Shown here one piece after another: positions 49,780 to 60,217 of a stretch of DNA of 64,000 nt. This stretch comes from Rhizobium leguminosarum. GTDB lineage: Bacteria; Pseudomonadota; Alphaproteobacteria; Rhizobiales; Rhizobiaceae. The translations under genes were made by a program, and so were the position numbers. The stretch covers positions 248,001-312,000 of the forward strand of contig NZ_JAGIOR010000002.1 in NCBI RefSeq assembly GCF_017876795.1, read 5' to 3'. Numbering within the stretch: position 1 is the first letter of the stretch; each line of letters starts with the position of its first letter. The notes under the pieces were generated by a model. The model was not told the DNA's origin, ran no database searches, and was given only the letters and a program-made list of their open reading frames with translations.

Positions 49780-50826
49780 ATGCGCTTACTCATTCTCGGC
49801 ACCGGCGGCATGGCCAACCAGCACGCCGCGAGATTCAAGGCGATCGAAGGCATCAGCGTCGTGGGAGGCGTCGATGTCGTTGCGGAAAGGCTTACTGCCT
49901 TTTGCACCGAACATGGCATCGCCAATCAATTCGCTTCCCTCGAAGAGGCTCTCGCCTGGGGCGAGTTCGACGCGGTTGCGAACGTCACGCCTGATAACAT
50001 CCACCACCCGACGACGCTTCAGGCGATCGCCGCCGGCAAACACGTCTTCTGCGAAAAGCCGCTTGCCACGGATGCGGTCAAGGCGATGGAGATGACCGAG
50101 GCGATCGAGCGATCGGGCAAGGTGGGCATGGTCAATTTCACCTATCGCAACTCGCCAGCGCTGCAGAAAGGCCGGCAGATGGTGCTCGCCGGCGAAATCG
50201 GCGCGGTGCGCCACGTCGAGGCCTCCCACCTTCAAAGCTGGCTGGTCGGTCGACACTGGGGCGACTGGAAGAGCGAAAGCAAATGGCTGTGGCGGCTGAG
50301 CAAGAAGCATGGATCGAACGGCGCACTCGGCGATATCGGCATCCACATCGTCGATTTCGCCTCATACGGTTCTGGACTCGACGTCGCCCATGTCTTCGCG
50401 CGACTGAAAACCTTCGACAAGGCGCCAGGCCACAAGATCGGCGAATATGATCTCGATGCGAACGACAGCTTCACGATGAATGTCGATTTCACCAATGGCG
50501 CGATCGGCACGATCCAGGCGACACGCACGGCCGCCGGGCAGATGGATCAGCTGCGCCTCAGGGTCTATGGCGAAACCGGCTCGATCGAGATGATCTACGA
50601 TACCGGACAATCGACGCTGCGCGCCTGTCTCGGCGAAGACGTGCACACCGCGACCTGGCGCGACGTGCCGTTCGATCCTGTCGAGACCAACTACCAGCGG
50701 TTCGTCCAGGCCGTGCGGGCCGGCAGGACGCAGGAACCGTCGTTCCGCCGCGCCGCCAATATCCAGAAGGTCCTCGACAAGGCGCTGGCCTCCGATCTCA
50801 GCCACGTCGACGAAGCGCTCGCGTGA
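49780..50826 (+). CDS. Gfo/Idh/MocA-family oxidoreductase
   Basis: 348 residues. The N-terminal Rossmann fold has LLILGTGGMANQHAARF (GxGxxG-like) and the catalytic-region motif HVFCEKPLATDAVKA with the conserved EKP (about residues 92-98). The C-terminal domain includes SKKHGSNGALGDIGIHIVDF (GxxxDxxxH) and the beta-sheet part ANDSFTMNVDFTNGAIGTIQATR. It oxidises or reduces a sugar or inositol-like compound with NAD(P). The ATG at 49780 follows GGAGG. Between a sugar importer and a second ROK regulator, it probably works on the imported sugar. Confidence 0.88.
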   Translation: MRLLILGTGGMANQHAARFKAIEGISVVGGVDVVAERLTAFCTEHGIANQFASLEEALAWGEFDAVANVTPDNIHHPTTLQAIAAGKHVFCEKPLATDAVKAMEMTEAIERSGKVGMVNFTYRNSPALQKGRQMVLAGEIGAVRHVEASHLQSWLVGRHWGDWKSESKWLWRLSKKHGSNGALGDIGIHIVDFASYGSGLDVAHVFARLKTFDKAPGHKIGEYDLDANDSFTMNVDFTNGAIGTIQATRTAAGQMDQLRLRVYGETGSIEMIYDTGQSTLRACLGEDVHTATWRDVPFDPVETNYQRFVQAVRAGRTQEPSFRRAANIQKVLDKALASDLSHVDEALA

Positions 50827-50845
50827 TGCATGATACGTAGTGGCG

Positions 50846-51985
50846 TCAGGCGGAAGCCGGTGGTAGCAGCAATGTGTTGAGGAAGGGCAGGAGGGCGGCA
50901 CCGAGTGCCACGCCGCCGCCGCTGAAGCTCGCCGGCTTCATCGGCGAAATCCATGGTGTCAGCAACGGTCTCGTGGAAGTGTCGCGCCGCTCGATCGAAA
51001 GTTGATGGATCAGGGCTTCGATCACGCCTTGTGGCAGATCGCTGCCGATCATGACGACACTCGGCGCAAGAAAGCCGGCCATGGCGATGATCGGGTCGAG
51101 CAGATGGCCAGCTGCCTCGCGTATCCACTGCGACAATGACGGCGAGGAGAATTCCTCCCCGTCCAGCAAGCGCGTGAATTCCTGGTCGCCGATCCTCGAC
51201 CGCAGGGACTCGAAACCGACGACGGTGTTCAGCCGGACATTGTCGGGGCCGGTCAGCATTTCGCCGATGCTGCCCGCCCTGCCATGTACGCCGGAATAGG
51301 GAATGCCACGAATGAGAAAACCGGCCTGAACGTCGTCATCGATGATGATCATCGCCAGCCCACCGTCCCGCGTAGAGCTGCCGATCGTGCGCTCGGCGAG
51401 AAGGCTCGCCGTGCACTCGTTCTCGACATAGGGACGGGCGACCGTCGACAGTGCGGCGATCTGATCGCTTTGCTCATCCGTCCAGTCGTTGGCGGCGATG
51501 CCGAGGCCGAGGATCGGCAAGGCGGCGTGGCGATCGGCGATATCCTTGACGGCAGTATGCACCGCGCCGACCCTGTCTGCGGGGTCCAGGCTGAAATAGA
51601 CCCGATCATGAACCTGGCCGCTGAGATCGATCAGCACGATCTCGCCGCGCCGCTGGCGGAGTTTTACGCCGATCGAGAAGGCGCCTTCCGGACGCAAGGC
51701 GAACTCGGTGGCAGTCGCCCCGCCACCGAGGCCGTTGCGGCGATGGGAGGTGACCAGCTTCTGGTCGGCCAATCGGCGAAGAATATTGGTAATTCCGGGG
51801 CCTGACAGGCCGCAATGCCGGCCAAGCTCCATCCGCGTCAACGGACCATGGCGGCGGATGGCTTCCAGGATGACGCGAATATTTCGATCGGCGATTTCAC
51901 CGGACCTGAGACCAATTGTTTTGGCGCGCGGGGCGCCCATGTCCTGGGTTTGAAGCCGACGCGGCCCTGATCGAAGATACCGCAT
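50846..51985 (-). CDS. ROK-family transcriptional regulator (second)
   Basis: 379 residues: an HTH at about residues 35-85 (NIRVILEAIRRHGPLTRMELGRHCGLSGPGITNILRRLADQKLV) and a ROK domain with GAFSIGVKLRQRRGEIVLIDLSG and an IIIDDDVQAGFLIRGIPYSGVHGRAGSIGEM segment. It is distinct from the ROK protein at 43826. It is convergent with the dehydrogenase gene, 19 bases apart. Start at 51985 or the in-frame ATG at 51940. Confidence 0.86.
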   Translation of the reverse strand: MRYLRSGPRRLQTQDMGAPRAKTIGLRSGEIADRNIRVILEAIRRHGPLTRMELGRHCGLSGPGITNILRRLADQKLVTSHRRNGLGGGATATEFALRPEGAFSIGVKLRQRRGEIVLIDLSGQVHDRVYFSLDPADRVGAVHTAVKDIADRHAALPILGLGIAANDWTDEQSDQIAALSTVARPYVENECTASLLAERTIGSSTRDGGLAMIIIDDDVQAGFLIRGIPYSGVHGRAGSIGEMLTGPDNVRLNTVVGFESLRSRIGDQEFTRLLDGEEFSSPSLSQWIREAAGHLLDPIIAMAGFLAPSVVMIGSDLPQGVIEALIHQLSIERRDTSTRPLLTPWISPMKPASFSGGGVALGAALLPFLNTLLLPPASA

Positions 51986-51997
51986 GATCGTCTTCCC

Positions 51998-52049
51998 TAG
52001 AGCATGATGCCGAAAAGTGTGAGCGGTTTTCTTGTGACATCATGCTCTA
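51998..52049. repeat. Rhizobial intergenic hairpin A
   Basis: TAGAGCATGATG (51998-52009) pairs with CATCATGCTCTA (52038-52049). AGAGCATGATG-type repeats are widespread in Rhizobium intergenic regions. Confidence 0.7.
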
Positions 52050-52059
52050 CTATTTAATG

Positions 52060-52111
52060 TAGAACAGGATTCAGATTTTAGGCCGACCGGGCCTAAAATC
52101 ATCCTGTTCTA
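52060..52111. repeat. Rhizobial intergenic hairpin B
   Basis: TAGAACAGGAT with GATTTTAGGCC forms the 5' arm and GGCCTAAAATC with ATCCTGTTCTA the 3' arm, two stacked stems totalling about 22 bp. It lies 10 bases after hairpin A. Confidence 0.7.
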
Positions 52112-52568
52112 GAGCACCATTTCGATTGTGTACCACGCTTGCGGTCGATGCTCGTAACAATTTTTCCCATGGATGCGCGTAACCAACTGATTCTATTGCA
52201 TGAGAAACCACCCTGTCGCAAAGCGCATCCCGGCAGAGTCGGGGCTCGTTAGGCAAACCGGCTCGAGCAGCGGTTCGCATGCGGGTGCGGCCGCGCCTGC
52301 CATCTTTACCGCAGTGATTGTCGTCCGATAGCGCAGCCGAAGGTAGTCTCGCGGAGCCATCCGACGTGGATTATCTATTTAATAGGGCGACAAGCGATAT
52401 CGGCATTTCGACCGCGAAAAAATCCATTGCCGCACCGATAATCACCGCCCACACGACTATCAGGAAAATGAGCGCTACAATCCTGATTTCTACTGGTTGC
52501 ATTATTTGCACCATCCCAGCATATGCGTCCCCCCGAGACAAAAGCTTATTGTCCCTCGCGCAAATTCG
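52112..52568. other. Intergenic, no gene supported
   Basis: Short open frames here lack family resemblance. A 10-bp hairpin (CCCTCGCGCA at 52553-52562, TGCGCGAGGG at 52572-52581) overlaps the fcl stop and may terminate that operon. Confidence 0.5.
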
Positions 52569-53639
52569 CTATGCGCGAGGGATGATGTGCGACGAAGAGA
52601 GCGTGGACGCATGCAGCGCCGAAGGCTTGGCTCTCTCAAAACTGATGTCGCTTTGACCGATCAAGTCGCCGGACACCACCCTGTTGCTGCGTTCGAGATA
52701 ATGACCATCAAGGAAGGAGCGGTAGGCCTCTGCGATGCCCTCCTTCAGACCGATCTTGGGAGACCAGCCGAGAGTGCGAAGCTTGTCGATGCTCAAGAGT
52801 TTGCGTGGCGTGCCATCTGGCTTGGTGAGGTCGCGCTTGATCTTGCCTTCGAAGCCAACGACCTTGGAGACGAGTTGTCCCAATTCGAGGATGGAAATGT
52901 CTTTGCCAGAACCGACGTTCACATGACTTTCGGCGGAATAGGTCTTCATGAGATGGAGGCAGGCGTCGGCACAATCGTCAACATGCAGGAATTCGCGACG
53001 CGGCGTGCCAGTACCCCAGATGCATATCTCTTGCTGCTGGTTGATCTTAGCCTCATGCGCCTTGCGAATGAGCGCCGGCATGACATGGCCCGACCCGAGG
53101 TCAAAATTGTCGCCGGGACCATAAAGATTGGTCGGCATGGCCGAGATAAAATCGCGACCGTGCTGTTTGCGATAGGCATGGCAGAGCTTTAATCCGGCAA
53201 TTTTGGCGATCGCATACCATTCATTCGTGGGCTCAAGCGATCCGGTCAGAAGCGAGTCCTCAATGATCGGCTGGTCGGCGAATTTCGGATAGATGCAGGA
53301 CGAGCCCAAAAACATCAGTTTTTCGACGTGAGCTGTATGGGCTGCGTGGATGACGTTCGCTTCGAGAATCAAGTTGTCGTAAAGGAAGTCGGCCGGATAG
53401 GTAGCGTTCGCGAGAATGCCGCCGACCCTTGCAGCAGCCAGGAAGACAGCGTCGGGACGGTTCTTACTCATCCAGGCCTCCACCTGCTCCTGCCGTCTTA
53501 GGTCGACCTCGGCGCGGGTGGCCGTCAAAACCTCGCAGCCCTCGGAAGCGAGACGCCGCACGATCGCAGAGCCCACCATGCCGCGGTGGCCTGCGACATA
53601 GACCCTTTTTCCGGCAAGGCTGTAGATCACCTCAGGCAT
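52569..53639 (-). CDS. fcl: GDP-L-fucose synthase
   Basis: 356 residues, an SDR-type epimerase/reductase that turns GDP-4-keto-6-deoxymannose into GDP-L-fucose. NADP site [21 protein letters not shown], catalytic Ser-Tyr-Lys in [10 protein letters not shown] and WYAIAKIAG (YxxxK), and [28 protein letters not shown]. The usual length is about 315-325, so the last 35 residues ([20 protein letters not shown]...) are an extension without clear homology. The ATG at 53639 overlaps the gmd stop by eight bases, so translation is coupled. Confidence 0.95.
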   Translation of the reverse strand: MPEVIYSLAGKRVYVAGHRGMVGSAIVRRLASEGCEVLTATRAEVDLRRQEQVEAWMSKNRPDAVFLAAARVGGILANATYPADFLYDNLILEANVIHAAHTAHVEKLMFLGSSCIYPKFADQPIIEDSLLTGSLEPTNEWYAIAKIAGLKLCHAYRKQHGRDFISAMPTNLYGPGDNFDLGSGHVMPALIRKAHEAKINQQQEICIWGTGTPRREFLHVDDCADACLHLMKTYSAESHVNVGSGKDISILELGQLVSKVVGFEGKIKRDLTKPDGTPRKLLSIDKLRTLGWSPKIGLKEGIAEAYRSFLDGHYLERSNRVVSGDLIGQSDISFERAKPSALHASTLSSSHIIPRA

Positions 53640-54735
53640 GAGCAAAACCTTTTGTTGCGCCTACCGACGGAACATTGCGTGCCATGACTTTCAGATCCTC
53701 GCGAACCATCTCCGCCACTAGCTGATCAAGACTGCTCTCATGTTTCCAACCAAGCTTCGTGTGCGCCTTCGTCGGATCGCCAATCAAAAGATCAACTTCA
53801 GTCGGACGGAAGTAAGCGGGATCGATCTCCACCACACACTGACCGGATGTCTTATCGTATCCCTTTTCCTCAACCCCTTTCCCACGCCACTCAATTGGCA
53901 TGCCCACCTTGGCAAAGGCCTTGTCGACAAAGGAACGAACCGAGTGCGTTTCGCCGGTCGCAAGGACATAGTCCTCCGGTTCGTCCTGTTGCAGCATCAG
54001 CCACATGCCGCGGACATATTCTCGTGCATGTCCCCAGTCGCGCTTGGCATCCAGATTACCGAGATAGAGCCTTTCCTGCAGGCCAAGATGGATCGCAGCC
54101 GCCGCCCGGGTGATCTTGCGGGTCACGAATGTTTCGCCGCGGATCGGGCTTTCATGATTGAATAAAATGCCGTTCGAGGCGTGCATGCCGTATGCCTCGC
54201 GATAATTGACCACAATCCAATAGGCGTAGAGCTTGGCCGCCGCGTAGGGTGAGCGAGGGTAGAAAGGCGTCGTTTCGCTCTGCGGGACTTCCTGGACTTT
54301 GCCATAGAGCTCTGAGGTGGAGGCTTGATAGAAGCGGGTCTTCTTGGTCAGCCCCAGGAGGCGAATTGCTTCAAGTAGCCGAAGAGTACCGGTTCCATCC
54401 GCGTTCGCTGTGTATTCCGGCGTCTCGAAAGAGACTTGAACGTGGCTCTGTGCGGCGAGATTATAGATCTCGTCCGGCTGCGTTTCCTGAACGACACGGA
54501 TGAGATTCGTTGAATCGGTCATATCCCCGAAATGCAGGATAAAGCGAGGGTTCTCGATGTGGGGATCCTCGTAGAGATGCTCGATGCGACTGGTATTGAA
54601 GGACGATGAGCGTCGCTTGAGGCCGTGAACGATATAGCCTTTCTCCAACAGCATTTCGGCCAGATACGCGCCGTCCTGACCTGTTATGCCCGTCACCAGC
54701 GCAACTTTTCGGTTCTCTCTCATTCCCGTATCCAT
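53632..54735 (-). CDS. gmd: GDP-mannose 4,6-dehydratase
   Basis: 367 residues. Rossmann motif [24 protein letters not shown], catalytic Thr/Ser-Glu in [15 protein letters not shown] and Tyr-Lys in [15 protein letters not shown], and the [19 protein letters not shown] signature. It makes GDP-4-keto-6-deoxy-D-mannose, the substrate of fcl. The start at 54735 ([10 protein letters not shown]) follows GGAGG. An A/T-rich gap of 97 bases separates it from the Wzc-type gene upstream; it could have its own promoter or belong to the same operon. Confidence 0.96.
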   Translation of the reverse strand: MDTGMRENRKVALVTGITGQDGAYLAEMLLEKGYIVHGLKRRSSSFNTSRIEHLYEDPHIENPRFILHFGDMTDSTNLIRVVQETQPDEIYNLAAQSHVQVSFETPEYTANADGTGTLRLLEAIRLLGLTKKTRFYQASTSELYGKVQEVPQSETTPFYPRSPYAAAKLYAYWIVVNYREAYGMHASNGILFNHESPIRGETFVTRKITRAAAAIHLGLQERLYLGNLDAKRDWGHAREYVRGMWLMLQQDEPEDYVLATGETHSVRSFVDKAFAKVGMPIEWRGKGVEEKGYDKTSGQCVVEIDPAYFRPTEVDLLIGDPTKAHTKLGWKHESSLDQLVAEMVREDLKVMARNVPSVGATKGFAHA

Positions 54736-54832
54736 GGTTCCTCCAACTCGAATACCAATGCAGAAGCAAATTACGCTGTGTAGTTCATGCGATTTCAAAA
54801 AATATGAGCGTTTAACCCTTGTATGTGAGTAT

Positions 54833-57037
54833 TCACACTTTGAATTTGTAGTATTTCATCAGAGATTTCGAAAACAACTCCGAGTCGCTGAAATTATACA
54901 ATGCATGCTTTTCGGGGTTTACGTTGTTGATCGCGACAACGATTTCCGAATTTCGCGAGCTTTTCATTTGCTGCAGGCTGAACTCGACGGCGCGGCGGCT
55001 CGTCTTTCCCCATCTAACGATTGCCAGTGTTCTTTCCGCCAAAGCAGTCAAATGGACAGTATCTGTCGAGGCGAGCACAGGCGCGCTGTCGAAGATGACA
55101 ATCTGGCCGGCTGCGACCGCCATCTCGATGATTTCTGCCAGGCCGTTCGGACGGACGCGCCGCTGGAGACTGAATTTTCCAGATGGAATGAAATCGATGC
55201 CGCTCGGATGGTGGTAGATGATGTCGCGGAAATCGGCCTGGCCATTCAGGAATTCGTTCAGTCCGTACATTACCCCCGACCTGAAAAACGTATCGAGTTT
55301 TCCCCGCCGAAGGTCGCCATCGACCAGCAGCACCGGAATCGCGGCGGCGGCAAGTTCCATAGCCAGCGATCGCGCGACAAGCGACTTACCGTCTCCGCTG
55401 TGAGCTGAGGTAACGACGATGCTGTTCGGCAACTTGCCGCCATTGGACTGCTTGAGTGAAAGCACCACGGTACGGATTGCTTCGTCAAACATCGGTACCG
55501 GCATATGTGCGAACATCGTCTTCGAATTTTCCCTCCGCGCCAGACGCGGGATAAGTCCAGCCGGTATCGTGCGCGCCATTCCAGATATTTGGTCGAAACT
55601 CCGGACCGTCCGGTCCCACATTTCGATCACGAAAGCCGCCGTTACGGCGGCCGAGATCGCAGCCAGGAGGGCGCCTACCAGATAGGAAAGCCGTCCACGT
55701 CCCTGTGACACGAGCGGCACTGAAGCCGGTGAGAAAACCTCCAGTTCCGCGCCCGGCAGCATGGCCTTGGCGGCAAGGTCGCGGCGCTGGTCCTCGAGCT
55801 TGTCGAGTGACGCTTGCTCCTTTTCCGCAATACGCTGCAGTCGCGTCAATTCCGTCTGCGCCAGGGCATCGCGTGTGCGTTTTTCCTGAGCGACGGCCAG
55901 GATGGATTGCACTGCGTTGGCTTCATGATCAAGTGCGGCGAGCTTGGCGCGCATTGCCTGGAGATACTGCTTGGTCGCAAGGTCGAGATCGATACGGGAT
56001 TGTTCGATCTTCCTACGCAAATCCACCACGGCCTCGGCATTGCCGTCATATGTCTCAAGAAGACGGGCGAGATCTTGCTCTTGTGCGTGAAGATCGCGCT
56101 GCTTTGCGGTGATGCTATCAGGGACAATGATGTTCTGCACTGCAACCGAGGCGTTATCCGTTGCCTCAAGCGCTGAAATCGTCGCCTTTACCTCGACCCG
56201 GCTTTCCTCGATTTTCCCTTCGCGGCCGGTGAGTTCCAGGAGCGTCTTGATCCGTTCGTCCTGAGCGTCCTCTTTCGAGACGATATCCATCGATTCCTGG
56301 TAGTTGCGGGCAGCGTCGCGGGCGATATCCGCGCGAACCTGCTGTCCGGTGATGCGTTGCCGGATCCATTCTTCCGCGAAATCCAGGCGGCCACTGACAC
56401 TGCCCTTCCGCTCGTCGAGGTAAATGCCGACGAGCCGGTTGGGAACCGCGGCCGCGAGTTCAGCATCACTCGCAGTGAAGCTGATCTGGATAACTTCACT
56501 CTTGTCTTCGTGCCATACACCGAGCGCCTGATAATATTCCGGGATGGTGGCTTCGATGCCGTCTCCCGCCGGCAATGCGGGTTTTTTCGTGTCGAACAGG
56601 CCGCGCAGCTTTGCCCGGATCTTCTCAAGGAAAGATGTCTTCCGCAGCGCCGGATTGAACTCCGGCTGCATGTTAAGCTGCATTTCGCGGACCACCCGCT
56701 CTGAGATGCTTCTGGATAAAAGCCGCTCAGTCTCCGATTTCACGTCAAGTGCATCACCGCGGCTGGTGTCGTCCCCACCAAGTGATGTCGCGAGAGGCTG
56801 GTGGACAATCAATCGGGCCGAGGCCTGATAGATCGGCTTCAACCCGGAGATCATGTTTGCCGCAGGCACCATCAGCAGCACGGTTATGGTGATGATCACG
56901 ATCATTCTTCGCCTGATGAGACCGAAGGCGGATCCCAGATCGAAATTGTCCGCCTTGGTCTCAACCTGAAAGCGAGGATCATAGCGCATCGGCGAGATCG
57001 GAAGGTTGCGGTCCGGCGGAACAGTGGAAATCGTCAT
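54833..57037 (-). CDS. Polysaccharide co-polymerase / tyrosine autokinase (Wzc/ExoP type)
   Basis: 734 residues. A Wzz domain starts near [22 protein letters not shown] (TM1, about residues 43-64). A long periplasmic coiled-coil region follows (about 200-430). TM2 is [23 protein letters not shown]. The cytosolic BY-kinase has Walker A in [19 protein letters not shown], Walker A' in [11 protein letters not shown], and Walker B in [10 protein letters not shown]. The C-terminal tail ([23 protein letters not shown]) holds few tyrosines compared with the Tyr cluster of classical Wzc. It controls chain length and export of the polysaccharide. It overlaps the GT4 gene upstream by ATGA. Confidence 0.93.
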   Translation of the reverse strand: MTISTVPPDRNLPISPMRYDPRFQVETKADNFDLGSAFGLIRRRMIVIITITVLLMVPAANMISGLKPIYQASARLIVHQPLATSLGGDDTSRGDALDVKSETERLLSRSISERVVREMQLNMQPEFNPALRKTSFLEKIRAKLRGLFDTKKPALPAGDGIEATIPEYYQALGVWHEDKSEVIQISFTASDAELAAAVPNRLVGIYLDERKGSVSGRLDFAEEWIRQRITGQQVRADIARDAARNYQESMDIVSKEDAQDERIKTLLELTGREGKIEESRVEVKATISALEATDNASVAVQNIIVPDSITAKQRDLHAQEQDLARLLETYDGNAEAVVDLRRKIEQSRIDLDLATKQYLQAMRAKLAALDHEANAVQSILAVAQEKRTRDALAQTELTRLQRIAEKEQASLDKLEDQRRDLAAKAMLPGAELEVFSPASVPLVSQGRGRLSYLVGALLAAISAAVTAAFVIEMWDRTVRSFDQISGMARTIPAGLIPRLARRENSKTMFAHMPVPMFDEAIRTVVLSLKQSNGGKLPNSIVVTSAHSGDGKSLVARSLAMELAAAAIPVLLVDGDLRRGKLDTFFRSGVMYGLNEFLNGQADFRDIIYHHPSGIDFIPSGKFSLQRRVRPNGLAEIIEMAVAAGQIVIFDSAPVLASTDTVHLTALAERTLAIVRWGKTSRRAVEFSLQQMKSSRNSEIVVAINNVNPEKHALYNFSDSELFSKSLMKYYKFKV

Positions 57038-58176
57038 CGTGCGCCAACCGCTGCTTGAGGTTTCGCGGAAACGGTTTCGTAAAGTTTCTCGAGCGACCGC
57101 ATATAGGCTCTCATGCTGAAATGGTTGAGGTAATGCGTGCGCCCCTGGACCGAGAGGCGGATGCAGGTTTCCGGATCGGTCACCAGTTTCGCCAGGGCTG
57201 CAGCCAGGGCATTCGGATCTCCGACGGGGACCAAGATCCCGGTTTCACCGTCGGTAATGACTTCGTCATGCGCCCCGACACGCGTGGTGACGACGGCGAG
57301 CCCGTGGGACAGCCCTTCGAGCACGGACATTGCCAGACCTTCGGCGTGCGAGGGCAGGACCAGGATATCTGCACGCGCACACAGGGCTCGCGCCTCACGG
57401 GCGTCGAGCCAACCGGGCATCTCTACCAAATCGGAAAGCGCCATGGCGTCAGCCTGACGGCGATAATCCTCGACAGGTCCGTCGCCGGCTAGCACAGCCC
57501 GCCACTGGAGTTCTTTCATGTCCGGGTGGCTCAGGGCCAACAGAAGCTCCGTGACACCCTTGCGTTCGCTCAACCGGCCAAGGAATATGATCAACGGTGT
57601 CTGACCGCCGCGAATATCGTGCGCCCCGGGATCGGGGACGCAATTATGGGCAATAACCGTGCGGCGCTCGTCGACGCCCAGAAGTGTCGTCAGCGTCATG
57701 CGATCGCGCCGGCCCAGTGCCACAACGCAATCGGCATTCTGAAACATCCGACGTATGAGCCGTTGTTGGCGCGGCGAGCGTTGCGCAAAGTCGCCGGCAT
57801 AGTCGTAGTCGTGCAGGTGCAACATGTGGCAGCACCCGAATAATCGGGCAGCCTCCGTCAGGATCAGTTTTCGGGAGGTGCTGCCGCGGCCGGCGATATG
57901 GATATGGTGAATGCGGTCGGGTGCAACGATCCGGTCCTTTGCCATCGTCAGGATGGCGCCGAACAGGCGCGCCGGCGACATCAATTTGGACCATCGTGCC
58001 CCTCTCGTATCGGTGACGAAATGTTTCGTGCCGGTCTCTTTCGCCGTCTCTGTTATATAGCCGACCAGCCTGCCGATGCCGCCGCCGTTCTCGTCGCCGC
58101 CTGGAACATAGTGGCGGACGCTAGCCGCGCCCCGTGCCGCCAGCCGACCTCTGTCCGTGAGGGCCTCCATCAGCAT
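57034..58176 (-). CDS. Glycosyltransferase family 4
   Basis: 380 residues with a GT-B layout: GGGIGRLVGYI near the N-terminus, a C-terminal GT4 domain with IIFLGRLSERKGVTELLLAL (about residues 195-214), and the EX7E-type region DILVLPSHAEGLAMSVLEGLSHGLAVVTTRVGAHDEVI. It adds a sugar from an activated donor, possibly GDP-fucose or GDP-mannose given the neighbours. The start is ATG at 58176, or 58170. It is coupled to both neighbouring genes by short overlaps. Confidence 0.9.
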   Translation of the reverse strand: MLMEALTDRGRLAARGAASVRHYVPGGDENGGGIGRLVGYITETAKETGTKHFVTDTRGARWSKLMSPARLFGAILTMAKDRIVAPDRIHHIHIAGRGSTSRKLILTEAARLFGCCHMLHLHDYDYAGDFAQRSPRQQRLIRRMFQNADCVVALGRRDRMTLTTLLGVDERRTVIAHNCVPDPGAHDIRGGQTPLIIFLGRLSERKGVTELLLALSHPDMKELQWRAVLAGDGPVEDYRRQADAMALSDLVEMPGWLDAREARALCARADILVLPSHAEGLAMSVLEGLSHGLAVVTTRVGAHDEVITDGETGILVPVGDPNALAAALAKLVTDPETCIRLSVQGRTHYLNHFSMRAYMRSLEKLYETVSAKPQAAVGAR

Positions 58177-59270
58177 GACCCGACCACCTCTCGATAAACG
58201 GCTGCGGCCCGGGCGCCGACCCGTTCAGGCGAATTCGGTCCTTTGGCCCATTCCAGCGCATTGGCACCGTAATTGTTTCTAAGCTCGCCTTTGTCTGCCA
58301 ATGTTTTGATCGCTGCCGCGAGCTCTTTGGCGTCTCCGGGAGGGACCACCATTCCCAACCCGTTGGGCTGAACGGTACCCCGCAACTCGCCGACATCCGT
58401 AACGATGACCGGTTTGCCAAATGCGGCGGCAAGGTTGAGCACACCGCTTTGGGATGCTTCCGTATAGGGAAGCACGACGATGTCGGTGTCCAGGAAAAGC
58501 TGGGCGACCTCTGAATCCTCGATAAAACGATTGCGAATGTCGTAGCGGCCGGCATCCCCCATAAGCGGCTGGAATATCCGGGGGTCGTCGCCGCGGCCTG
58601 CGACCGTGATGCGCAGGTTGGGAAGCACGTCCTTGAGCATCGCTTCGGCCCGGACCAGATGTTCCAGGCCCTTGTAGGCAAAAATCCGTCCGAACAGCAG
58701 GACGCGTATAGTTCCATCGGCTTCGCGCGGCGTCATCTTCTGTCGCCCGGCGAGTTCCGCATAGCGAAGGATGGAGGGATGCGACAGGACATGGACGTGA
58801 TCGGCGGATTTCGCGTATCGATCGAGAACCAGCTGCTTCAGTACCTCGCCGTGGACCACAAGATGTCCGGATTGTCTCATCATCAATTCGGGAGCCCAGC
58901 CGGGCAGCGTACGCGTCTCCAAATCGCCGGGATGGATTTCCACGTCATGGATGGTCGTCACAAGCGGGATCGGGCGCCAGAACGGCACGGCGAGGTTCAG
59001 CCAAAGCGTAGAATTGCTAAGGAGATGAATAAGGTTCGGCTGTTCCCGCCGGATCAGGCGTGTAAGCTGGTACAGAAACCAGGGATTGGAGAGAGAACGG
59101 TGTCTCGGCCAGTCCAGAAGGTGCAGATCAACAGCCGAATCGAAGGAAGAGGCGAGATGTGCATAGCGTCGACGCGGCACGGCAAGCACAACGTCCAGGT
59201 GTTGGGCAACGCCGCTGGCGAAGGAGATGGTATAATCTTCCAGTTCGGAAACCAATAGCAGTGCCTTCAT
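58170..59270 (-). CDS. Glycosyltransferase family 4 (second)
   Basis: 366 residues, GT-B fold: N-terminal MKALLLVSELEDYTISFASGVAQ, linker, then VLLFGRIFAYKGLEHLVRAEAML and VVLPYTEASQSGVLNLAAAFGKPVIVTDVGELRG, the donor-binding EX7E-type region. It differs enough from the other GT4 to use a different acceptor. Overlaps both neighbours, so it belongs to one translation-coupled operon GT2-GT4-GT4-wzc. Confidence 0.9.
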   Translation of the reverse strand: MKALLLVSELEDYTISFASGVAQHLDVVLAVPRRRYAHLASSFDSAVDLHLLDWPRHRSLSNPWFLYQLTRLIRREQPNLIHLLSNSTLWLNLAVPFWRPIPLVTTIHDVEIHPGDLETRTLPGWAPELMMRQSGHLVVHGEVLKQLVLDRYAKSADHVHVLSHPSILRYAELAGRQKMTPREADGTIRVLLFGRIFAYKGLEHLVRAEAMLKDVLPNLRITVAGRGDDPRIFQPLMGDAGRYDIRNRFIEDSEVAQLFLDTDIVVLPYTEASQSGVLNLAAAFGKPVIVTDVGELRGTVQPNGLGMVVPPGDAKELAAAIKTLADKGELRNNYGANALEWAKGPNSPERVGARAAAVYREVVGSC

Positions 59271-60217
59271 TTCGCTGCCTCCGATAAGCCGACGTCCAGA
59301 CCGAGCCGTGACAGGCCGCGCGCCGAGCGCAAACTATCGCGCGTCCGCCTGAACAGGTTCGGTTCGCCGGCAAAGAAGAGGCCTTCGACGGCAAGCTTGA
59401 ACCGGCTGACAGCATCGGCTCCCTGCAGCTTCGCCGACGCAACGCGATAGGGATAGTGATCCGCCAGATGTAGTCTTGCCGGCAGTTCATGGGCTGAGAG
59501 AAACAGGTTCGTTGCTTCAACGGTATGCCGCCAGTGCGTCATCCGACTCCTTAGCGTGGTGGCATCCTCGGTCGAGCGATACCAGTTGTTATTGTGGATG
59601 CGGTAGAATCCAAGCGGATCCGGCATGGCAATCACGTCCCCCAGAAACGGATAGATGCCCACGAGCCAGGCGTCGGCTGATATGCGGAACTGTTCTGGAA
59701 TGTTTCCCGCAGCATCCCATGCGCTTCGACGTACCGCGACGGCCGACGTCATCGGAAAAGGCCACCAACCAGCAGATCGTGTGAGTAGTGGCGGCAACGC
59801 GCCGGAACATAGGGTTCGAGGGATCGGCTTGGAAGTCGGCGTGCCATCGACAAGCGTCGGCTGCAGTCGATGATAGACGAGCGATGCTTGAGGGTTGGCA
59901 CGGAACGCTGCGGCCGTTGCCGACAGCTTGCTCGGCGCCCACCAGTCGTCGGCATCCAGAAAACAGAGGATCTCGCCCATGCTTGATCTCACAGCGGTAT
60001 TGATCGCAGCCGCCTGTCCTGCGTTCTCCTGAAAGATCACCTCTACTCGGCTGTCATACGCTTCCAGAACAGACCGCGACTGATCGGTCGAGCCGTCATC
60101 GACGACGATGATCTCGACGTTGGGTGCGGCTTGGCTCAACACGCTGTCTATCGCCCGCCCGACGAAGCGAGCGTAGTTGTAATTGTTGATGAGGACGCTG
60201 AGGGCCGGCCGCTCCAT
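59267..60217 (-). CDS. Glycosyltransferase family 2
   Basis: 316 residues of GT-A type. LSVLINNYNYARFVGRAIDSVLSQ at the start, the nucleotide-binding VEIIVVDDGSTDQS, and a DxD-type motif in ILCFLDADDWWAPSKL (about residues 90-105). It is the first gene of the leftward operon. Its start is 622 bases from the divergent polymerase gene. Confidence 0.92.
   Translation of the reverse strand: MERPALSVLINNYNYARFVGRAIDSVLSQAAPNVEIIVVDDGSTDQSRSVLEAYDSRVEVIFQENAGQAAAINTAVRSSMGEILCFLDADDWWAPSKLSATAAAFRANPQASLVYHRLQPTLVDGTPTSKPIPRTLCSGALPPLLTRSAGWWPFPMTSAVAVRRSAWDAAGNIPEQFRISADAWLVGIYPFLGDVIAMPDPLGFYRIHNNNWYRSTEDATTLRSRMTHWRHTVEATNLFLSAHELPARLHLADHYPYRVASAKLQGADAVSRFKLAVEGLFFAGEPNLFRRTRDSLRSARGLSRLGLDVGLSEAAK

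Noticed and set aside
52318..52656. 112-codon open frame between hairpin repeats and fcl
   Set aside because: Begins without ATG or ribosome-binding site and overlaps the 3' end of fcl.
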